From Pontivivens nitratireducens (GTDB lineage: Bacteria > Pseudomonadota > Alphaproteobacteria > Rhodobacterales > Rhodobacteraceae), in the NCBI RefSeq assembly GCF_014235845.1, contig NZ_JACJUQ010000002.1:1-64000 (forward strand): a DNA stretch of 64,000 nt. The letters are read 5' to 3'. Position numbers and translations under genes: made by a program. The notes under the pieces are model-generated. The model did not search any database. It was not told the origin of the DNA and saw nothing but the letters and a program-made list of their open reading frames with translations. The stretch's first letter is position 1; every line of letters begins with the position of its first letter. Of the stretch, positions 33,107 through 42,551 are shown piece after piece.

Positions 33107-35490
33107 CGCACCCCTCCCACACGCCGCAGGCGCAACGCGTTTGTCACGACGAACACACTGGACAGCGCCATCGCACCCGCCGCCAGAGCTGGTGACAGCA
33201 ATACGCCCGCCAGCGGATAAAACACACCCGCCGCCACCGGGATCAGCAGGGCGTTGTAGCCGAAGGCCCAGCCAAGGTTCTGGCGGATGTTGCGCAAGGT
33301 CCGTTCGCTCAGATGCAGCGCATCCCGCACCCCGCGCGGATCGCCGGACATCAGGACGACATCCGCGCTTTCCATCGCGATATCGGTGCCGGAACCCAGT
33401 GCGATGCCCACATCCGCCACGGCGAGGGCGGGGGCGTCGTTGATGCCGTCGCCGACGAAGGCCACGCGGGCGTTCATGTCGCGCAACACCGCCACCTTGT
33501 CATCCGGCATCAGACCGGCGTGAACCTCCTCTATGCCCAGCTGCGCGGCGACGGCCTGTCCGGTGACGGGATTGTCGCCGGTCAGCAGGGCGACCCGCAG
33601 ACCATCTTTTCGCAGACCCTCGACCGTGGCGCGGGCGGTTTCCTTGACCGGGTCCGCGATGCCGAGCGCGGCGACCAGAACCCCGTCCACGGCGGCATAG
33701 AGCGGTGTGCGCCCGGCCTGCGCGATCTCGGCGCCCTTTGCCTCGGCCCAACCCAGCGCGATGCCCTGCTGCGCCATAAGGCGATCCGCGCCGACCATAA
33801 CGGTCCTGCCCGCAACGGTGGCCTGCGCGCCCAGCCCGGTCAGCGCCTGAAATGCCTCCGCCTTAGCCACGGGATCGGCTGCGCGCAGGATCGCGCGGGC
33901 CAGGGGATGCTCCGACCCGGCCTCGACACTGGCGACCAGTCCCAGGACCTCCTCACGGGTCCAGCCATCCGCAGTCTCGCAATCCGTCAGTTCCGGGCGG
34001 CCCTGTGTCAGGGTGCCGGTCTTGTCGAAGGCCACCACCTCGACCTCTCGCAGGGTTTGCAGCGCGTCGCCCTGGCGAAACAGAACGCCCAGTTCGGCCG
34101 CGCGGCCTGTGCCCACCATGATCGAGACCGGCGTCGCCAGGCCCATGGCGCACGGGCAGGCGATGATCAGGACCGCAACCCCGGCCACCAGCGCATGGGC
34201 CAGCGAGGGGCCGAAGAGCAACCAGACCACGACGGTCAAGGCCGCGATGCCCATCACCACCGGCACGAACCACAGGGTGATCCGGTTCACCAGCGCCTCG
34301 ATCGGCAGGCGCGCGGCCTGCGCGTCGGAGACCATGCGCATGATCCCGGCCAGAACCGTATCGCGCCCGACCGCCTGTGCCCGAACCACCAATGCGCCAT
34401 TGCCGTTGACCGTGCCGCCGGTCACGGCATCCCCGTCGCTCTTGTCCACGGGCATCGGTTCGCCGGTGATCATGCTTTCATCCACATGCGAGTTGCCGCT
34501 GGTGACGATGCCATCGACGGCGATGCGCTCCCCCGGTCTGACATGCACCAGATCGCCGGTAACGATGCGGGCGATGTCGCGTTCCTCGACCTTTCCGTCC
34601 ACCTCGACCCGCGCGGTGCGCGGCTGCAATCCGGCAAGGGCGGAGATCGCGGCCCCGGCACGGCCCTTGGCGCGCGCCTCCATCCAGCGGCCCAGCAGGA
34701 TCAGCACGACGATGACGGCGGCGGCCTCGAAATAGACCGCGCGGCTGTTTTCCGGCAGCAATCCGGGCGCGAAGGTGGCCACGGTCGAATAGAGCCACGC
34801 CGCAGTCGTGCCCAGTGCCACGAGCGAGTTCATGTCCGGCGCGCCCCGCAGCAAGGCGGGCCATCCCAACCGGGCGAAGACCCGCCCCGGCCCGGCCAGC
34901 ACGGCGGTGGTCAGCACGAACTGGATGATCCAACTGGTCTGAAGGCCGATGCTGCGCTCGATCGCCATGTGAAATGCGGGGATCAGGTGCCCGCCCATCT
35001 CCAGGATGAAAACCGGCATCGCCAGAATCGCGGCGATGATGACCTGACGCAGGATCTGCGCCGTCTCGTCCGCCTTCTCCTCGGTATGCAGGTCGTCCGT
35101 CGCAATTTCGGCTGTATATCCGGCGTCGCGCACGATGCCGATCAGATCGACCTCACCGACATGGCGCACCTGCGCCGTTTCCGCCGCGAGGTTGACCTTC
35201 GCCCCGACGACATAGGGCGATGCCATCAGCGCCTGCTCGATACGCCCCACACAGGATCCGCAATGCATTCCGTTGATGGTCAGCTCCGTCGTGGTCTCCT
35301 GCGCGGGATAGCCGGCAGCGGCCAGACCTTCGGTCGTGCCGGCAATATCCGTCGTGGTGATGCTGGCGGTTTTCGTCGCAAGGTTGACGTGCGCATCCTG
35401 CACGGATGGCATTTTCGCCAATGCGGCCTCGACCCGGCCGACACAGCCACCGCAGGTCATGTTCTGGATTTGCAGCGTAATGTTGGGCAT
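33103..35490 (-). CDS. copA: Copper-exporting P1B-type ATPase CopA
   Basis: 795 residues from ATG 35490. Two N-terminal heavy-metal-associated domains with MTCGGC (residues 10-15) and MHCGSC (about 74-79). Then eight membrane segments with the transport motif CPC ([13 protein letters not shown]), phosphorylation site [12 protein letters not shown] in [11 protein letters not shown] motif SEHPLARA, and [10 protein letters not shown]. It pumps Cu(I) to the periplasm. The frame extends 60 codons upstream of the chosen start, across the CueR promoter; that part is not coding. It is followed by cueR with a 4-base overlap. Confidence 0.95.
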   Translation of the reverse strand: MPNITLQIQNMTCGGCVGRVEAALAKMPSVQDAHVNLATKTASITTTDIAGTTEGLAAAGYPAQETTTELTINGMHCGSCVGRIEQALMASPYVVGAKVNLAAETAQVRHVGEVDLIGIVRDAGYTAEIATDDLHTEEKADETAQILRQVIIAAILAMPVFILEMGGHLIPAFHMAIERSIGLQTSWIIQFVLTTAVLAGPGRVFARLGWPALLRGAPDMNSLVALGTTAAWLYSTVATFAPGLLPENSRAVYFEAAAVIVVLILLGRWMEARAKGRAGAAISALAGLQPRTARVEVDGKVEERDIARIVTGDLVHVRPGERIAVDGIVTSGNSHVDESMITGEPMPVDKSDGDAVTGGTVNGNGALVVRAQAVGRDTVLAGIMRMVSDAQAARLPIEALVNRITLWFVPVVMGIAALTVVVWLLFGPSLAHALVAGVAVLIIACPCAMGLATPVSIMVGTGRAAELGVLFRQGDALQTLREVEVVAFDKTGTLTQGRPELTDCETADGWTREEVLGLVASVEAGSEHPLARAILRAADPVAKAEAFQALTGLGAQATVAGRTVMVGADRLMAQQGIALGWAEAKGAEIAQAGRTPLYAAVDGVLVAALGIADPVKETARATVEGLRKDGLRVALLTGDNPVTGQAVAAQLGIEEVHAGLMPDDKVAVLRDMNARVAFVGDGINDAPALAVADVGIALGSGTDIAMESADVVLMSGDPRGVRDALHLSERTLRNIRQNLGWAFGYNALLIPVAAGVFYPLAGVLLSPALAAGAMALSSVFVVTNALRLRRVGGVR

Positions 35491-35510
35491 GGGGAACTCC
35501 TTCGCCCTGT

Positions 35511-35541
35511 CACATAAGGCTTCCAGTGACTGGAGGGTCAA
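35511..35541 (-). promoter_or_regulatory. CueR-controlled copA promoter with 19-bp spacer
   Basis: On the minus strand TTGACC (35536-35541) and TATGTG (35511-35516) are separated by 19 bp, the MerR-family spacing. The spacer carries the dyad CTCCAGTCACTGGAAG, very close to the known CueR/CopA box CTTCCAGTCACTGGAAGG. The copA ATG is 21 bases past the -10 element. Confidence 0.85.
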
Positions 35542-35614
35542 GGGGCAGTTTCCGCGCCACCCCGCATTGCGACGTTTTGCGCAAGCTGACAGGGGCAAGA
35601 CCGGCGGGTATCCC

Positions 35615-36073
35615 TCAGAACCCATCGTCCTTGATCGATTCCATCGAAACATGGGTGGAGGTGCTGGCAACGAAGGGCAGAGCGGAGACTTTCTCCCCCA
35701 ACACTTGCCGATACCCTATGATGTCGCGCGTGCGCACCTTCAACAGATAGTCGAACGCGCCCGCGATCATGTGGCACTGCTCGATCTCGGGGACTTTCAG
35801 AACGGCGGCGGCGAAGGCCTTCAGCGCGGTTTCGGTCGTGTCCGTCAGGCGAACCTCGACGAAGGCGACATGCTCCAACCCCATCTTGCCTGGGTCGAGC
35901 TGGGCGCGAAATCCCTGGATATATCCATCGGCCTGCAAGCGTTTCATCCGCACCTGACAGGGGCTCTTGGACAGGCCCACATGCCGGGCGAGGTCCGTGA
36001 CCGCGATCCGCCCGTCCTGCGACAGGATCGTCAGAATCTTCCGGTCGAAAACATCCAGTTGACCGTCATTCAT
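35615..36073 (-). CDS. putR: Lrp/AsnC-family regulator, probable PutR
   Basis: 152 residues from ATG 36073. N-terminal helix-turn-helix ([40 protein letters not shown]) and C-terminal RAM ligand-binding domain ([44 protein letters not shown]). It is divergent from putA with 133 bases between, the arrangement of PutR in alphaproteobacteria, where it activates putA in response to proline. A 22-codon upstream extension is rejected as it lacks domain sense. Confidence 0.88.
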   Translation of the reverse strand: MNDGQLDVFDRKILTILSQDGRIAVTDLARHVGLSKSPCQVRMKRLQADGYIQGFRAQLDPGKMGLEHVAFVEVRLTDTTETALKAFAAAVLKVPEIEQCHMIAGAFDYLLKVRTRDIIGYRQVLGEKVSALPFVASTSTHVSMESIKDDGF

Positions 36074-36206
36074 GGATATAACCTCAACTTTCCCGCAAAT
36101 GGGCCGAAATCTCAGGCGATTTGCTTTCATAAACTGCAAACGCAGGCGAAAAAACTTTCCGAAGGGGGGTAGACTGCAAGTGTAACCTGATCAAGGATTT
36201 TCCTCA

Positions 36207-39200
36207 ATGAACGTTGAGAGCACGCCCCGTCTGGACGCCTTGCGCGCCACGATCCGTACCTTGCATGTCGCCCCTGATGAAGCGGCGCTGGACGCTCTGA
36301 TGCGCGAACAGCCCTTGGACGACAACATGCGGGCCCGAATCGTGACGCGCGCCACCGCGCTGGTCGAGGCGATCCGCACTGACGCGAAACCCGGAGTGAT
36401 GGAGGTGTTCCTCGCGGAATACGGCCTTTCGACGGACGAAGGCGTGGCCCTGATGTGTCTGGCCGAGGCGCTGCTGCGTGTGCCTGATCCTGAGACTATA
36501 GACGCCTTGATCGAGGATAAGATCGCGCCGTCCTCGTGGGGGGAACATCTGGGGAAATCGTCCTCCTCACTGGTCAATGCATCCACCTGGGCGCTGATGC
36601 TGACGGGCAAGGTGCTGAAGGAGGATCGCCGCAAGGGCGTTGCCGCAACGCTGCACGGTGCGGTCAAACGGTTGGGTGAGCCGGTGATCCGCACCGCCGT
36701 CGGCCGCGCGATGAAGGAACTGGGCCATCAATTCGTACTGGGCCGCACCATTGAGGAGGCGGTGAAGCGTGGCAAACAGCGCCAGTCCGAAGGCTACACC
36801 TATTCCTACGACATGCTGGGAGAGGCGGCCCTGACCGCCCGCGACGCCGACAATTTCATGCAAGCCTATCGCGATGCCATCACGAAGCTGGCCCCCTATT
36901 GCACCGCCGACGACATCCGCGACAATCCCGGCATCTCGATCAAGCTGTCCGCGCTGCATCCCCGCTACGAGGTGGCGCAGCGGCAGCGGGTGATGACCGA
37001 ACTGGTCGCGCGCACCACCGATCTGGCGCGACAGGCCCGCGCAGCAGGCATGGGTCTGAACATCGACGCCGAGGAAGCCGACCGCCTCGACATCTCGCTC
37101 GACGTGATCCAGGCGGTGCTGTCGGATCCCGAACTGGCCGGGTGGGATGGCTTTGGCGTCGTGGTCCAGGCCTATGGCAAGCGGGCAGCCCCGGTGATCG
37201 ACTGGCTGTATGCGCTGGCAGAAAATCTGGACCGCAAGATCATGGTCCGTCTGGTCAAGGGCGCCTATTGGGACACGGAGGTCAAGCGCGCACAGGTCGA
37301 GGGACGTCCCGGATTTCCGGTCTACACCCGCAAACCCGCCACCGATGTCAGCTACATCTGCGTGGCGCAAAAACTGCTGGGCCTGACCGACCGGATCTAT
37401 CCGCAATTCGCGACCCATAACGCCCATACGGTCGCCGCCGTGCTGGAAATGGCGCAGCCGGATCAGACGTTCGAGTTTCAGCGCCTGCACGGCATGGGGG
37501 CTGCGCTCTATGACATCGTGCTGCGTCAGCCGGGCGCGCGGTGCCGTATCTACGCACCGGTCGGGGCGCATCGCGATCTGCTGGCCTATCTGGTGCGGCG
37601 CCTGTTGGAAAACGGCGCGAACTCGTCCTTTGTGAACCAGATCGTCGACGCGGACGTTCCCCCCGCCGTGGTCGCCGCAGATCCCTTCGCGGCATGGCAG
37701 GCCGCGCGGACCCAGCCATCGGTGACGGACCCGGCGGATATCTTTCCGGGCCGGGCGAATTCGCGGGGCTTCGATCTGCGCGACCTCACGACGCTCGACG
37801 AAATCGAGGCGGCCCGCACGCCCTTTGCAAGCCACAGGTGGCAAGCCGCGCCGATGCTTGCTGTGGCCACCGCGCCGACCGAGGCGGTCGAGCGGGTGAA
37901 CCCGGCGCGGCCCGACGATATTGTCGGCACGGTGCGCGATGCCAGCTTCGCGGATGTGCAGACGGCAATCGCACATGCGACGATCTGGAACGCCCCCGTG
38001 GCCGAGCGCTCAGCTGTCCTGCGGCGCGCCGCCGACCTGATGGAGGACGCATTCGGAGAGATCTTCGCCCTGCTGACCCGTGAAGCGGGCAAGACCCTGA
38101 TCGACGGTGTCGCGGAACTGCGGGAGGCTGTGGATTTCCTGCGATATTATGCCGGGCAAGCGGGTGAGGGGTTGGCACCTGCGGGTATCTTCGCCTGCAT
38201 TTCCCCATGGAACTTCCCTTTGGCAATCTTTTGCGGTCAGATCTCCGCCGCGCTGGCTGTCGGCAACGGTGTGCTGGCCAAACCGGCGGAGCAGAGCCCA
38301 CTGATCGGGGCGCTGGCGGTGCGACTGCTGCATCAGGCCGGTGTGCCCCGCGCGGTGCTGCAATTCCTGCCGGGCGCGGGGTCTGTGGTGGGGGCTGCCC
38401 TCAGCTCCGATGCGCGTATCGGCGGCGTCTGCTTCACGGGCTCAACCGCTACGGCGATGCGGATCAACCGCGCAATGGCTGAAGGCATGGCGCCCGACGC
38501 CCCACTGATAGCCGAGACAGGCGGCCTGAACGCCATGATCGTGGACTCGACCGCTCTGCCTGAACAGGCGGTGCGCGATATCGTGATGTCCTCGTTTCAG
38601 TCGGCAGGGCAGCGATGCTCCGCGCTGCGGGTGCTCTATGTGCAACAGGATGTGGCCCCGGCGTTCCGGAGGATGCTCGAAGGCACGATGGACGAACAGG
38701 TCACGGGCGATCCGTGGAACCTGTCCACCGATATCGGCCCCGTGATCGACAACGCCGCACGTCAGAAGATCGAGGCGCATGTGGCCCGGGCCGAGGCCGA
38801 GGGCCGCCTGCGCAAGCGTTTGTCGAAGCCGGCATCCGGCACCTTTACCAGCGCCGCCCTGATAGAGGTGTCGGGAATCGAGGCGCTGGAGGAGGAAATC
38901 TTCGGTCCCGTTCTGCATGTCGCCACCTTCCATGCGCGCGATCTGGACAAGGTCGTGGATGCGATCAACGCCAGAGGCTACGGCCTGACCTTCGGGATGC
39001 ACAGCCGCATCGACGACAGGGTGGAGCAGGTCTGCGCCCGGCTGGAGGTCGGCAACATCTACATCAATCGAAACCAGATCGGCGCGATCGTCGGATCGCA
39101 GCCGTTCGGGGGGGAGGGGTTGTCGGGCACGGGCCCCAAAGCGGGCGGACCTCACTACCTGCCACGCTTTACCGCCACCGCGAAGGCACGTGAACCGCAG

Positions 39201-39692
39201 GGGGCGGGCAGGGTTGCCCCCCTCGATGATGTTCAGCGCGCGCTCGACCAGGCCGTCGGACCGAAGGCCGAACTGAAGCAGATTGATCTGCCCGGCCCGA
39301 CGGGCGAATCGAACCGGCTGTCCACGCTGGGCCGTGGTGTCGTTCTGTGCCTTGGCCCCAGCATCGAAACGGCGCGGGCACAGATGGCCGAGGCGACAAA
39401 GTCCGGTTGCCGCGCTGTCATCGTCGCACCCGGCGCGACGGCCGGTGAAGGGATCGACGGCGTTCTGCCGGTCGAGGCGTTGACCCAATTGCGAAACATC
39501 GCCGTCGTAGCCTCCGACGTGACAACGGAGCCGCGACGCGCGCTGCGCAAGGCCCTGGCACAACGCTCCGGCCCGATCGTACCGCTGGTCGGCAGCGCCC
39601 AGGTGGCGGAGCGGAGCGTGATGGAACGCCATGTCTGCATCGACACCACCGCCGCAGGTGGCAACGCGGCCCTGCTGGCCGAATCCGCCTGA
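36207..39692 (+). CDS. putA: Bifunctional proline dehydrogenase / P5C dehydrogenase PutA
   Basis: 1161 residues. The N-terminal half is FAD-dependent proline dehydrogenase (SYDMLGEAALTARDA, ISIKLSALHPRYE, GLNIDAEEADRLD, RLVKGAYWDTEVKRAQ, FATHNAHT, EFQRLHGMG). The second half is an aldehyde dehydrogenase (ISPWNFPLAIFCGQISAALA, FTGSTATAMRINRAM, AETGGLNAMIVDSTAL, catalytic Cys in QSAGQRCSALR near residue 804, EEIFGPVLHV). The last 150 residues are the extra ALDH-like C-terminal module. There is no N-terminal ribbon-helix-helix repressor domain, which fits separate control by PutR. It oxidises proline to glutamate, channelling the intermediate. Confidence 0.96.
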   Translation: MNVESTPRLDALRATIRTLHVAPDEAALDALMREQPLDDNMRARIVTRATALVEAIRTDAKPGVMEVFLAEYGLSTDEGVALMCLAEALLRVPDPETIDALIEDKIAPSSWGEHLGKSSSSLVNASTWALMLTGKVLKEDRRKGVAATLHGAVKRLGEPVIRTAVGRAMKELGHQFVLGRTIEEAVKRGKQRQSEGYTYSYDMLGEAALTARDADNFMQAYRDAITKLAPYCTADDIRDNPGISIKLSALHPRYEVAQRQRVMTELVARTTDLARQARAAGMGLNIDAEEADRLDISLDVIQAVLSDPELAGWDGFGVVVQAYGKRAAPVIDWLYALAENLDRKIMVRLVKGAYWDTEVKRAQVEGRPGFPVYTRKPATDVSYICVAQKLLGLTDRIYPQFATHNAHTVAAVLEMAQPDQTFEFQRLHGMGAALYDIVLRQPGARCRIYAPVGAHRDLLAYLVRRLLENGANSSFVNQIVDADVPPAVVAADPFAAWQAARTQPSVTDPADIFPGRANSRGFDLRDLTTLDEIEAARTPFASHRWQAAPMLAVATAPTEAVERVNPARPDDIVGTVRDASFADVQTAIAHATIWNAPVAERSAVLRRAADLMEDAFGEIFALLTREAGKTLIDGVAELREAVDFLRYYAGQAGEGLAPAGIFACISPWNFPLAIFCGQISAALAVGNGVLAKPAEQSPLIGALAVRLLHQAGVPRAVLQFLPGAGSVVGAALSSDARIGGVCFTGSTATAMRINRAMAEGMAPDAPLIAETGGLNAMIVDSTALPEQAVRDIVMSSFQSAGQRCSALRVLYVQQDVAPAFRRMLEGTMDEQVTGDPWNLSTDIGPVIDNAARQKIEAHVARAEAEGRLRKRLSKPASGTFTSAALIEVSGIEALEEEIFGPVLHVATFHARDLDKVVDAINARGYGLTFGMHSRIDDRVEQVCARLEVGNIYINRNQIGAIVGSQPFGGEGLSGTGPKAGGPHYLPRFTATAKAREPQGAGRVAPLDDVQRALDQAVGPKAELKQIDLPGPTGESNRLSTLGRGVVLCLGPSIETARAQMAEATKSGCRAVIVAPGATAGEGIDGVLPVEALTQLRNIAVVASDVTTEPRRALRKALAQRSGPIVPLVGSAQVAERSVMERHVCIDTTAAGGNAALLAESA

Positions 39693-39698
39693 CCTGTT

Positions 39699-39721
39699 CA
39701 CTTTCACCAAATATCCCCGCC
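39699..39721 (-). repeat. Dispersed intergenic motif copy 1 (GGCGGGGATATTTGG type)
   Basis: On the minus strand it reads GGCGGGGATATTTGG, then T, then GAAAGTG. The same 23 bases with one change recur at 54314-54336, and shorter forms occur at 45936-45951 and 48530-48540. It lies 6 bases after the putA stop. Confidence 0.6.
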
Positions 39722-39814
39722 GGAGGCATCATGGCGAAACGCACAAACGGGCGGACCGTCCAGTTTGCCACCGCAAAGTGGTTTGCGTCGTGGCGCGCGC
39801 GGCGCTATCAGGAT

Positions 39815-40198
39815 GCCGTGCGGAGGGTTGGATGATCGCGGCGGCAACGTCGAGGAAAGTCCGGACTCCAGAAAGACACGGCGCCGGGTAACGCCCGGCC
39901 GGGGTAACCCGAGGGACAGCGCCACAGAGAACAGACCCCCCGGTTGCGGCCGGGGAAGGGTGAAACGGTGGGGTAAGAGCCCACCGCCGGGCTGGTAACA
40001 GACCGGGCATGGCAAGCCCCGCCGGGAGCAAGGCCGAATAGGAATCGCGTGGGCCTTCGGGTCCGGGGCTGCTTTCGCCCCGACGATTCGGGTTGGCTGC
40101 TTGAGGCCACGTGTAAACGTGTGCCCAGAGGAATGATCATTCAGGGAAGGCCTCAAGCCCTCCTGGACAGAATCCGGCTTATAGACCCTCCGCACATC
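39815..40198 (+). ncRNA. rnpB: RNase P RNA (class A)
   Basis: Catalytic RNA that trims tRNA 5' ends. The conserved core is plain: CGAGGAAAGTCCGGACTCC, CAGAGAACAGACC, GGTAAGAGCCCACCG, GGCAAGCCCC, AAGGCCGAATAGG, and the 3' block GACAGAATCCGGCTTATAGA. The ends pair as TGCGGAGGG (39819-39827) with CCCTCCGCA (40186-40194), which fixes the boundaries to within a few bases. A possible promoter is TTTGCG (39782-39787) with CTATCA (39805-39810), 17-bp spacing. Length about 384 nt is normal for alphaproteobacteria. Confidence 0.93.
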
Positions 40199-40372
40199 AG
40201 ATTCCGGCGCTTGCGGGCACATATGGGCAGACGTGCAATTTTCTCCCACCGATATGGGGCGCGAGACTTCGCTATATGTAGTGGGTGTGCTGGGCGTTTG
40301 TCACGACAGGTTGTGCTTCACCTGCTTCGCCTCCGTTTCCGGTAAACTGCGTCCTGCCAGATTGTGCTCAAA

Positions 40373-40416
40373 TCCCATCAAATTTGTTTGTTTCCCATGT
40401 CTTCCCATGCTAGAAC
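40373..40416 (+). promoter_or_regulatory. mra (dcw) promoter with three TCCCA MraZ boxes
   Basis: TTGTTT (40388-40393) and TAGAAC (40411-40416) are 17 bp apart and face mraZ. TCCCA occurs at 40373, 40393 and 40403, i.e. spaced 20 and 10 bp. Read on the other strand these are TGGGA boxes, the operator repeat of the repressor MraZ (TGGGN repeats every 10 bp). Two boxes lie inside the promoter spacer, so MraZ would block RNA polymerase. The start of transcription would be near 40423. Confidence 0.72.
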
Positions 40417-40421
40417 ATTCA

Positions 40422-40628
40422 CAGACGAGAGCAGAACCGGATCGGATCGTTCAAAGAATTCGGCCGGGAGTTGGCAGAACTCATACAGGCAAGCTCTCGT
40501 CTGAGACAAAAAGAAGGCACGACAGCAGTATAATAAGGCGCAAACCGAACCAATGCAGCCAATGCGTCGGTAGATCTTCGAGGGACAGTCGGCGGGTGTG
40601 CAATCGAGCGGCGCACCCGCCGTTTCTA
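40422..40628 (+). ncRNA. UpsM-like leader RNA upstream of mraZ
   Basis: From the predicted transcription start (about 40423) to the end of the hairpin at 40621-40628 the leader is about 205 nt. That matches the known Rhodobacter sphaeroides sRNA UpsM (about 206 nt), made from the unusually long dcw 5' leader. The RNA has a perfect 11-bp long-range stem (CAGACGAGAGC 40422-40432 with GCTCTCGTCTG 40493-40503) and a terminal GC hairpin. No reading frame looks coding. Homology to UpsM is inferred from position, length and structure, not from alignment. Confidence 0.65.
40591..40628 (+). terminator. Terminator-like hairpin between the mra promoter and mraZ
   Basis: GGCGGGTG (40591-40598) pairs with CACCCGCC (40614-40621), followed by GTTTCTATT. 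It would end most transcripts as UpsM-like RNA and let a fraction read on into mraZ, so it may act as an attenuator of the dcw operon. Confidence 0.6.
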
Positions 40629-40669
40629 TTAAAGCCCTATACTGTGCGTACTAACAGGGGACAGGTTGC

Positions 40670-41176
40670 GTGGCGCTGAGGTTTCGTGGAGAATCGACGC
40701 ATAAGGTGGACGCGAAGGGTCGCGTCTCCGTACCTGCGCCGTTTCGCCGGGTTCTCGAAGGTGTCGAGGGGTGGGCCGAAGGCGCGCCCGTGCCGATGGT
40801 CGTGGTCAAGAATCAGGACCGCCGCAAATGTCTCAACGTTTATACCACCGATGAAATGGCCAAGATCGACGACGATGTCGCGGCGCTTCCGCGATTCGCC
40901 AAGGAACGTGACGCCCTGTCGGCGCTGCTGGCCGCGGGATCGGACAATCTGACGCTGGACGACAACGGCCGGTTCGGACTGACGGCGGAGATGAAGGCGA
41001 AGGCAAACATCACCGATCAGGCGGTTTTCGTCGGCCTCATCGACAGCTTTCAGATCTGGTCGCCAGCCGAATATGCCGCGCACAAGGCGAACATGCTGGA
41101 ATGGTTGCAGGCCGAACCCGCCCCGGACGATCTGTTCGTCCTGATGCGCGCGGCGCAGCAGAAGTATCTGGCATGA
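40670..41176 (+). CDS. mraZ: Transcriptional regulator / division protein MraZ
   Basis: 168 residues starting at GTG 40670 behind GGGGACAGG. AbrB-like double repeat: [20 protein letters not shown] with PFRRVL, and a second degenerate repeat [19 protein letters not shown] with [17 protein letters not shown]. MraZ forms rings that bind TGGGN repeats and repress the dcw cluster; three such boxes are in the promoter 260-300 bases upstream. The stop overlaps rsmH by 4 bases (ATGA). Confidence 0.93.
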   Translation: MALRFRGESTHKVDAKGRVSVPAPFRRVLEGVEGWAEGAPVPMVVVKNQDRRKCLNVYTTDEMAKIDDDVAALPRFAKERDALSALLAAGSDNLTLDDNGRFGLTAEMKAKANITDQAVFVGLIDSFQIWSPAEYAAHKANMLEWLQAEPAPDDLFVLMRAAQQKYLA

Positions 41177-42177
41177 CCGGCGCACCACACATACCCGTAT
41201 TGCTGGATGAGGTCATCGCCGCCGCGTCCCCGGTCGGCGGTGTCTGGCTGGACGGAACCCTGGGCGCGGGGGGATACACCCGCGCATTGCTGGACGCCGG
41301 CGCGCAACGGCTCATGGGCGTGGACCGTGATCCGAGGGCGGAGGCGGAGCTGGGCACCTGGACGCAGCCCTATGCCGACCGGTTCACCTTCCTGCCCGGA
41401 ACCTTCGGGCAACTCGACATATTGGCCCGCGATGCCGGGGCCGACGCGCTGGACGGCGTGGTCTTGGACATCGGCGTTTCCTCGATGCAGATCGACGAGG
41501 CGGAGCGGGGCTTCTCGTTTCAAAAGGATGGCCCGCTGGACATGCGCATGGGGCGCAACGGGCTGCGCGCGTTCGATCTGGTGAATGACGCGACCGAGGC
41601 GCAATTGGCCGACATCATCTTTCAATATGGTGAGGAACGCGCCTCGCGCCGCATCGCGAAGGCCATCGTCGCGGCCCGGCCGGTCGCGGATTCGACCCTG
41701 GCTCTGGCTGAGATCATCAGCAAGGAAGTGCCGCGCGGCAAACCGGGTCAGCCGCACCCCGCGACCCGCACCTTTCAGGCGCTGCGCATCGCCGTGAATG
41801 AGGAGCTGGCCGAACTGGTGCGCGGCCTTCTGGCGGCCGAGCGGATGCTGGCACCCGGCGGCACGCTGATCGTCGTGACCTTCCATTCGCTGGAGGATCG
41901 GATCGTGAAGCGGTTTCTGGCGGATCGCGCGGGCAAGGGCGGCGGCGGCAGCAGATACGCGCCGGTGCAGCACGTGACGCCCCCCAGTTTCGAGATGATA
42001 ACGCGCAAGGCCGTGACGGCAGGGCGTGAGGAACTGGAGCGCAACCCGCGCGCCCGTTCCGCCAAACTGCGCGCCGCGCGCCGCACGGTTGCCGCGCCGT
42101 TCGCGGCGGATGTGGCGGGCCTCGGCCTGCCGGGGTTGGACCGGACTTTGCTGTCATCCGAAGGAGGGTCGAAATGA
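41173..42177 (+). CDS. rsmH: 16S rRNA (cytosine(1402)-N(4))-methyltransferase RsmH
   Basis: 334 residues from ATG 41173. Family signature [18 protein letters not shown] motif [31 protein letters not shown]-like [29 protein letters not shown], and the C-terminal [12 protein letters not shown]. It methylates C1402 in the ribosome decoding centre. Overlaps mraZ and ftsL by 4 bases each. Confidence 0.96.
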   Translation: MTGAPHIPVLLDEVIAAASPVGGVWLDGTLGAGGYTRALLDAGAQRLMGVDRDPRAEAELGTWTQPYADRFTFLPGTFGQLDILARDAGADALDGVVLDIGVSSMQIDEAERGFSFQKDGPLDMRMGRNGLRAFDLVNDATEAQLADIIFQYGEERASRRIAKAIVAARPVADSTLALAEIISKEVPRGKPGQPHPATRTFQALRIAVNEELAELVRGLLAAERMLAPGGTLIVVTFHSLEDRIVKRFLADRAGKGGGGSRYAPVQHVTPPSFEMITRKAVTAGREELERNPRARSAKLRAARRTVAAPFAADVAGLGLPGLDRTLLSSEGGSK

Positions 42178-42551
42178 AATCTCCGATCTACGTGCTGGCC
42201 ATCGCTCTGGTCGTCGGGGTGGCGTTCTGGGCCTATCAGGTCAACTACCGCACGAAATCCGCGCTGGAGCAGGTGGCGACCCTGCAAAGGGAGATCGCGG
42301 CGGAGCGTGAGGCCATTTCGGTGCTGCGTGTCGAATGGGCCTGGCTGAACCGGCCCGAGCGGCTGGAGGCTCTGGTCGAACTGCACCTTGCCACGCTGGG
42401 CTTGATGCCGCTGCACCCGGATCATTTCGGGGAACTGCGCATGGTGGCCTATCCCGTGCATGACATCTTCGTTCCTGCGCCAACGCGGGCCGTGGCCCTG
42501 GGTGAGGGGCGTCTGCCCATGACCTTGCAAGAGGCGGGGCTGGCGCAATGA
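42174..42551 (+). CDS. ftsL: Cell division protein FtsL
   Basis: 125 residues. A single N-terminal membrane segment (about 4-20, [17 protein letters not shown]) is followed by a coiled coil ([20 protein letters not shown]) and the conserved [18 protein letters not shown] block seen in alphaproteobacterial FtsL. It joins the FtsQLB complex that activates septal peptidoglycan synthesis. Position between rsmH and ftsI, with 4-base overlaps at both ends, supports the call. Confidence 0.9.
   Translation: MKSPIYVLAIALVVGVAFWAYQVNYRTKSALEQVATLQREIAAEREAISVLRVEWAWLNRPERLEALVELHLATLGLMPLHPDHFGELRMVAYPVHDIFVPAPTRAVALGEGRLPMTLQEAGLAQ

Noticed and set aside
33103-35670. 855-residue version of CopA
   Set aside because: The extra 60 codons cover the CueR promoter and the protein starts normally at MPNITLQ (35490).
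36567-39710. Long minus-strand frames opposite putA (36567-37976 and 38442-39710)
   Set aside because: They mirror the GC-rich codon pattern of putA, contain no domains and lie antisense to a certain gene. The same applies to long antisense frames at 44375-46534, 47906-48994 and 61759-63015.
39731-39835. Small frame of 34 codons starting MAKRTNGRTV in front of and inside rnpB
   Set aside because: It overlaps the RNase P RNA 5' end, which is certain, and has no ribosome-binding site.
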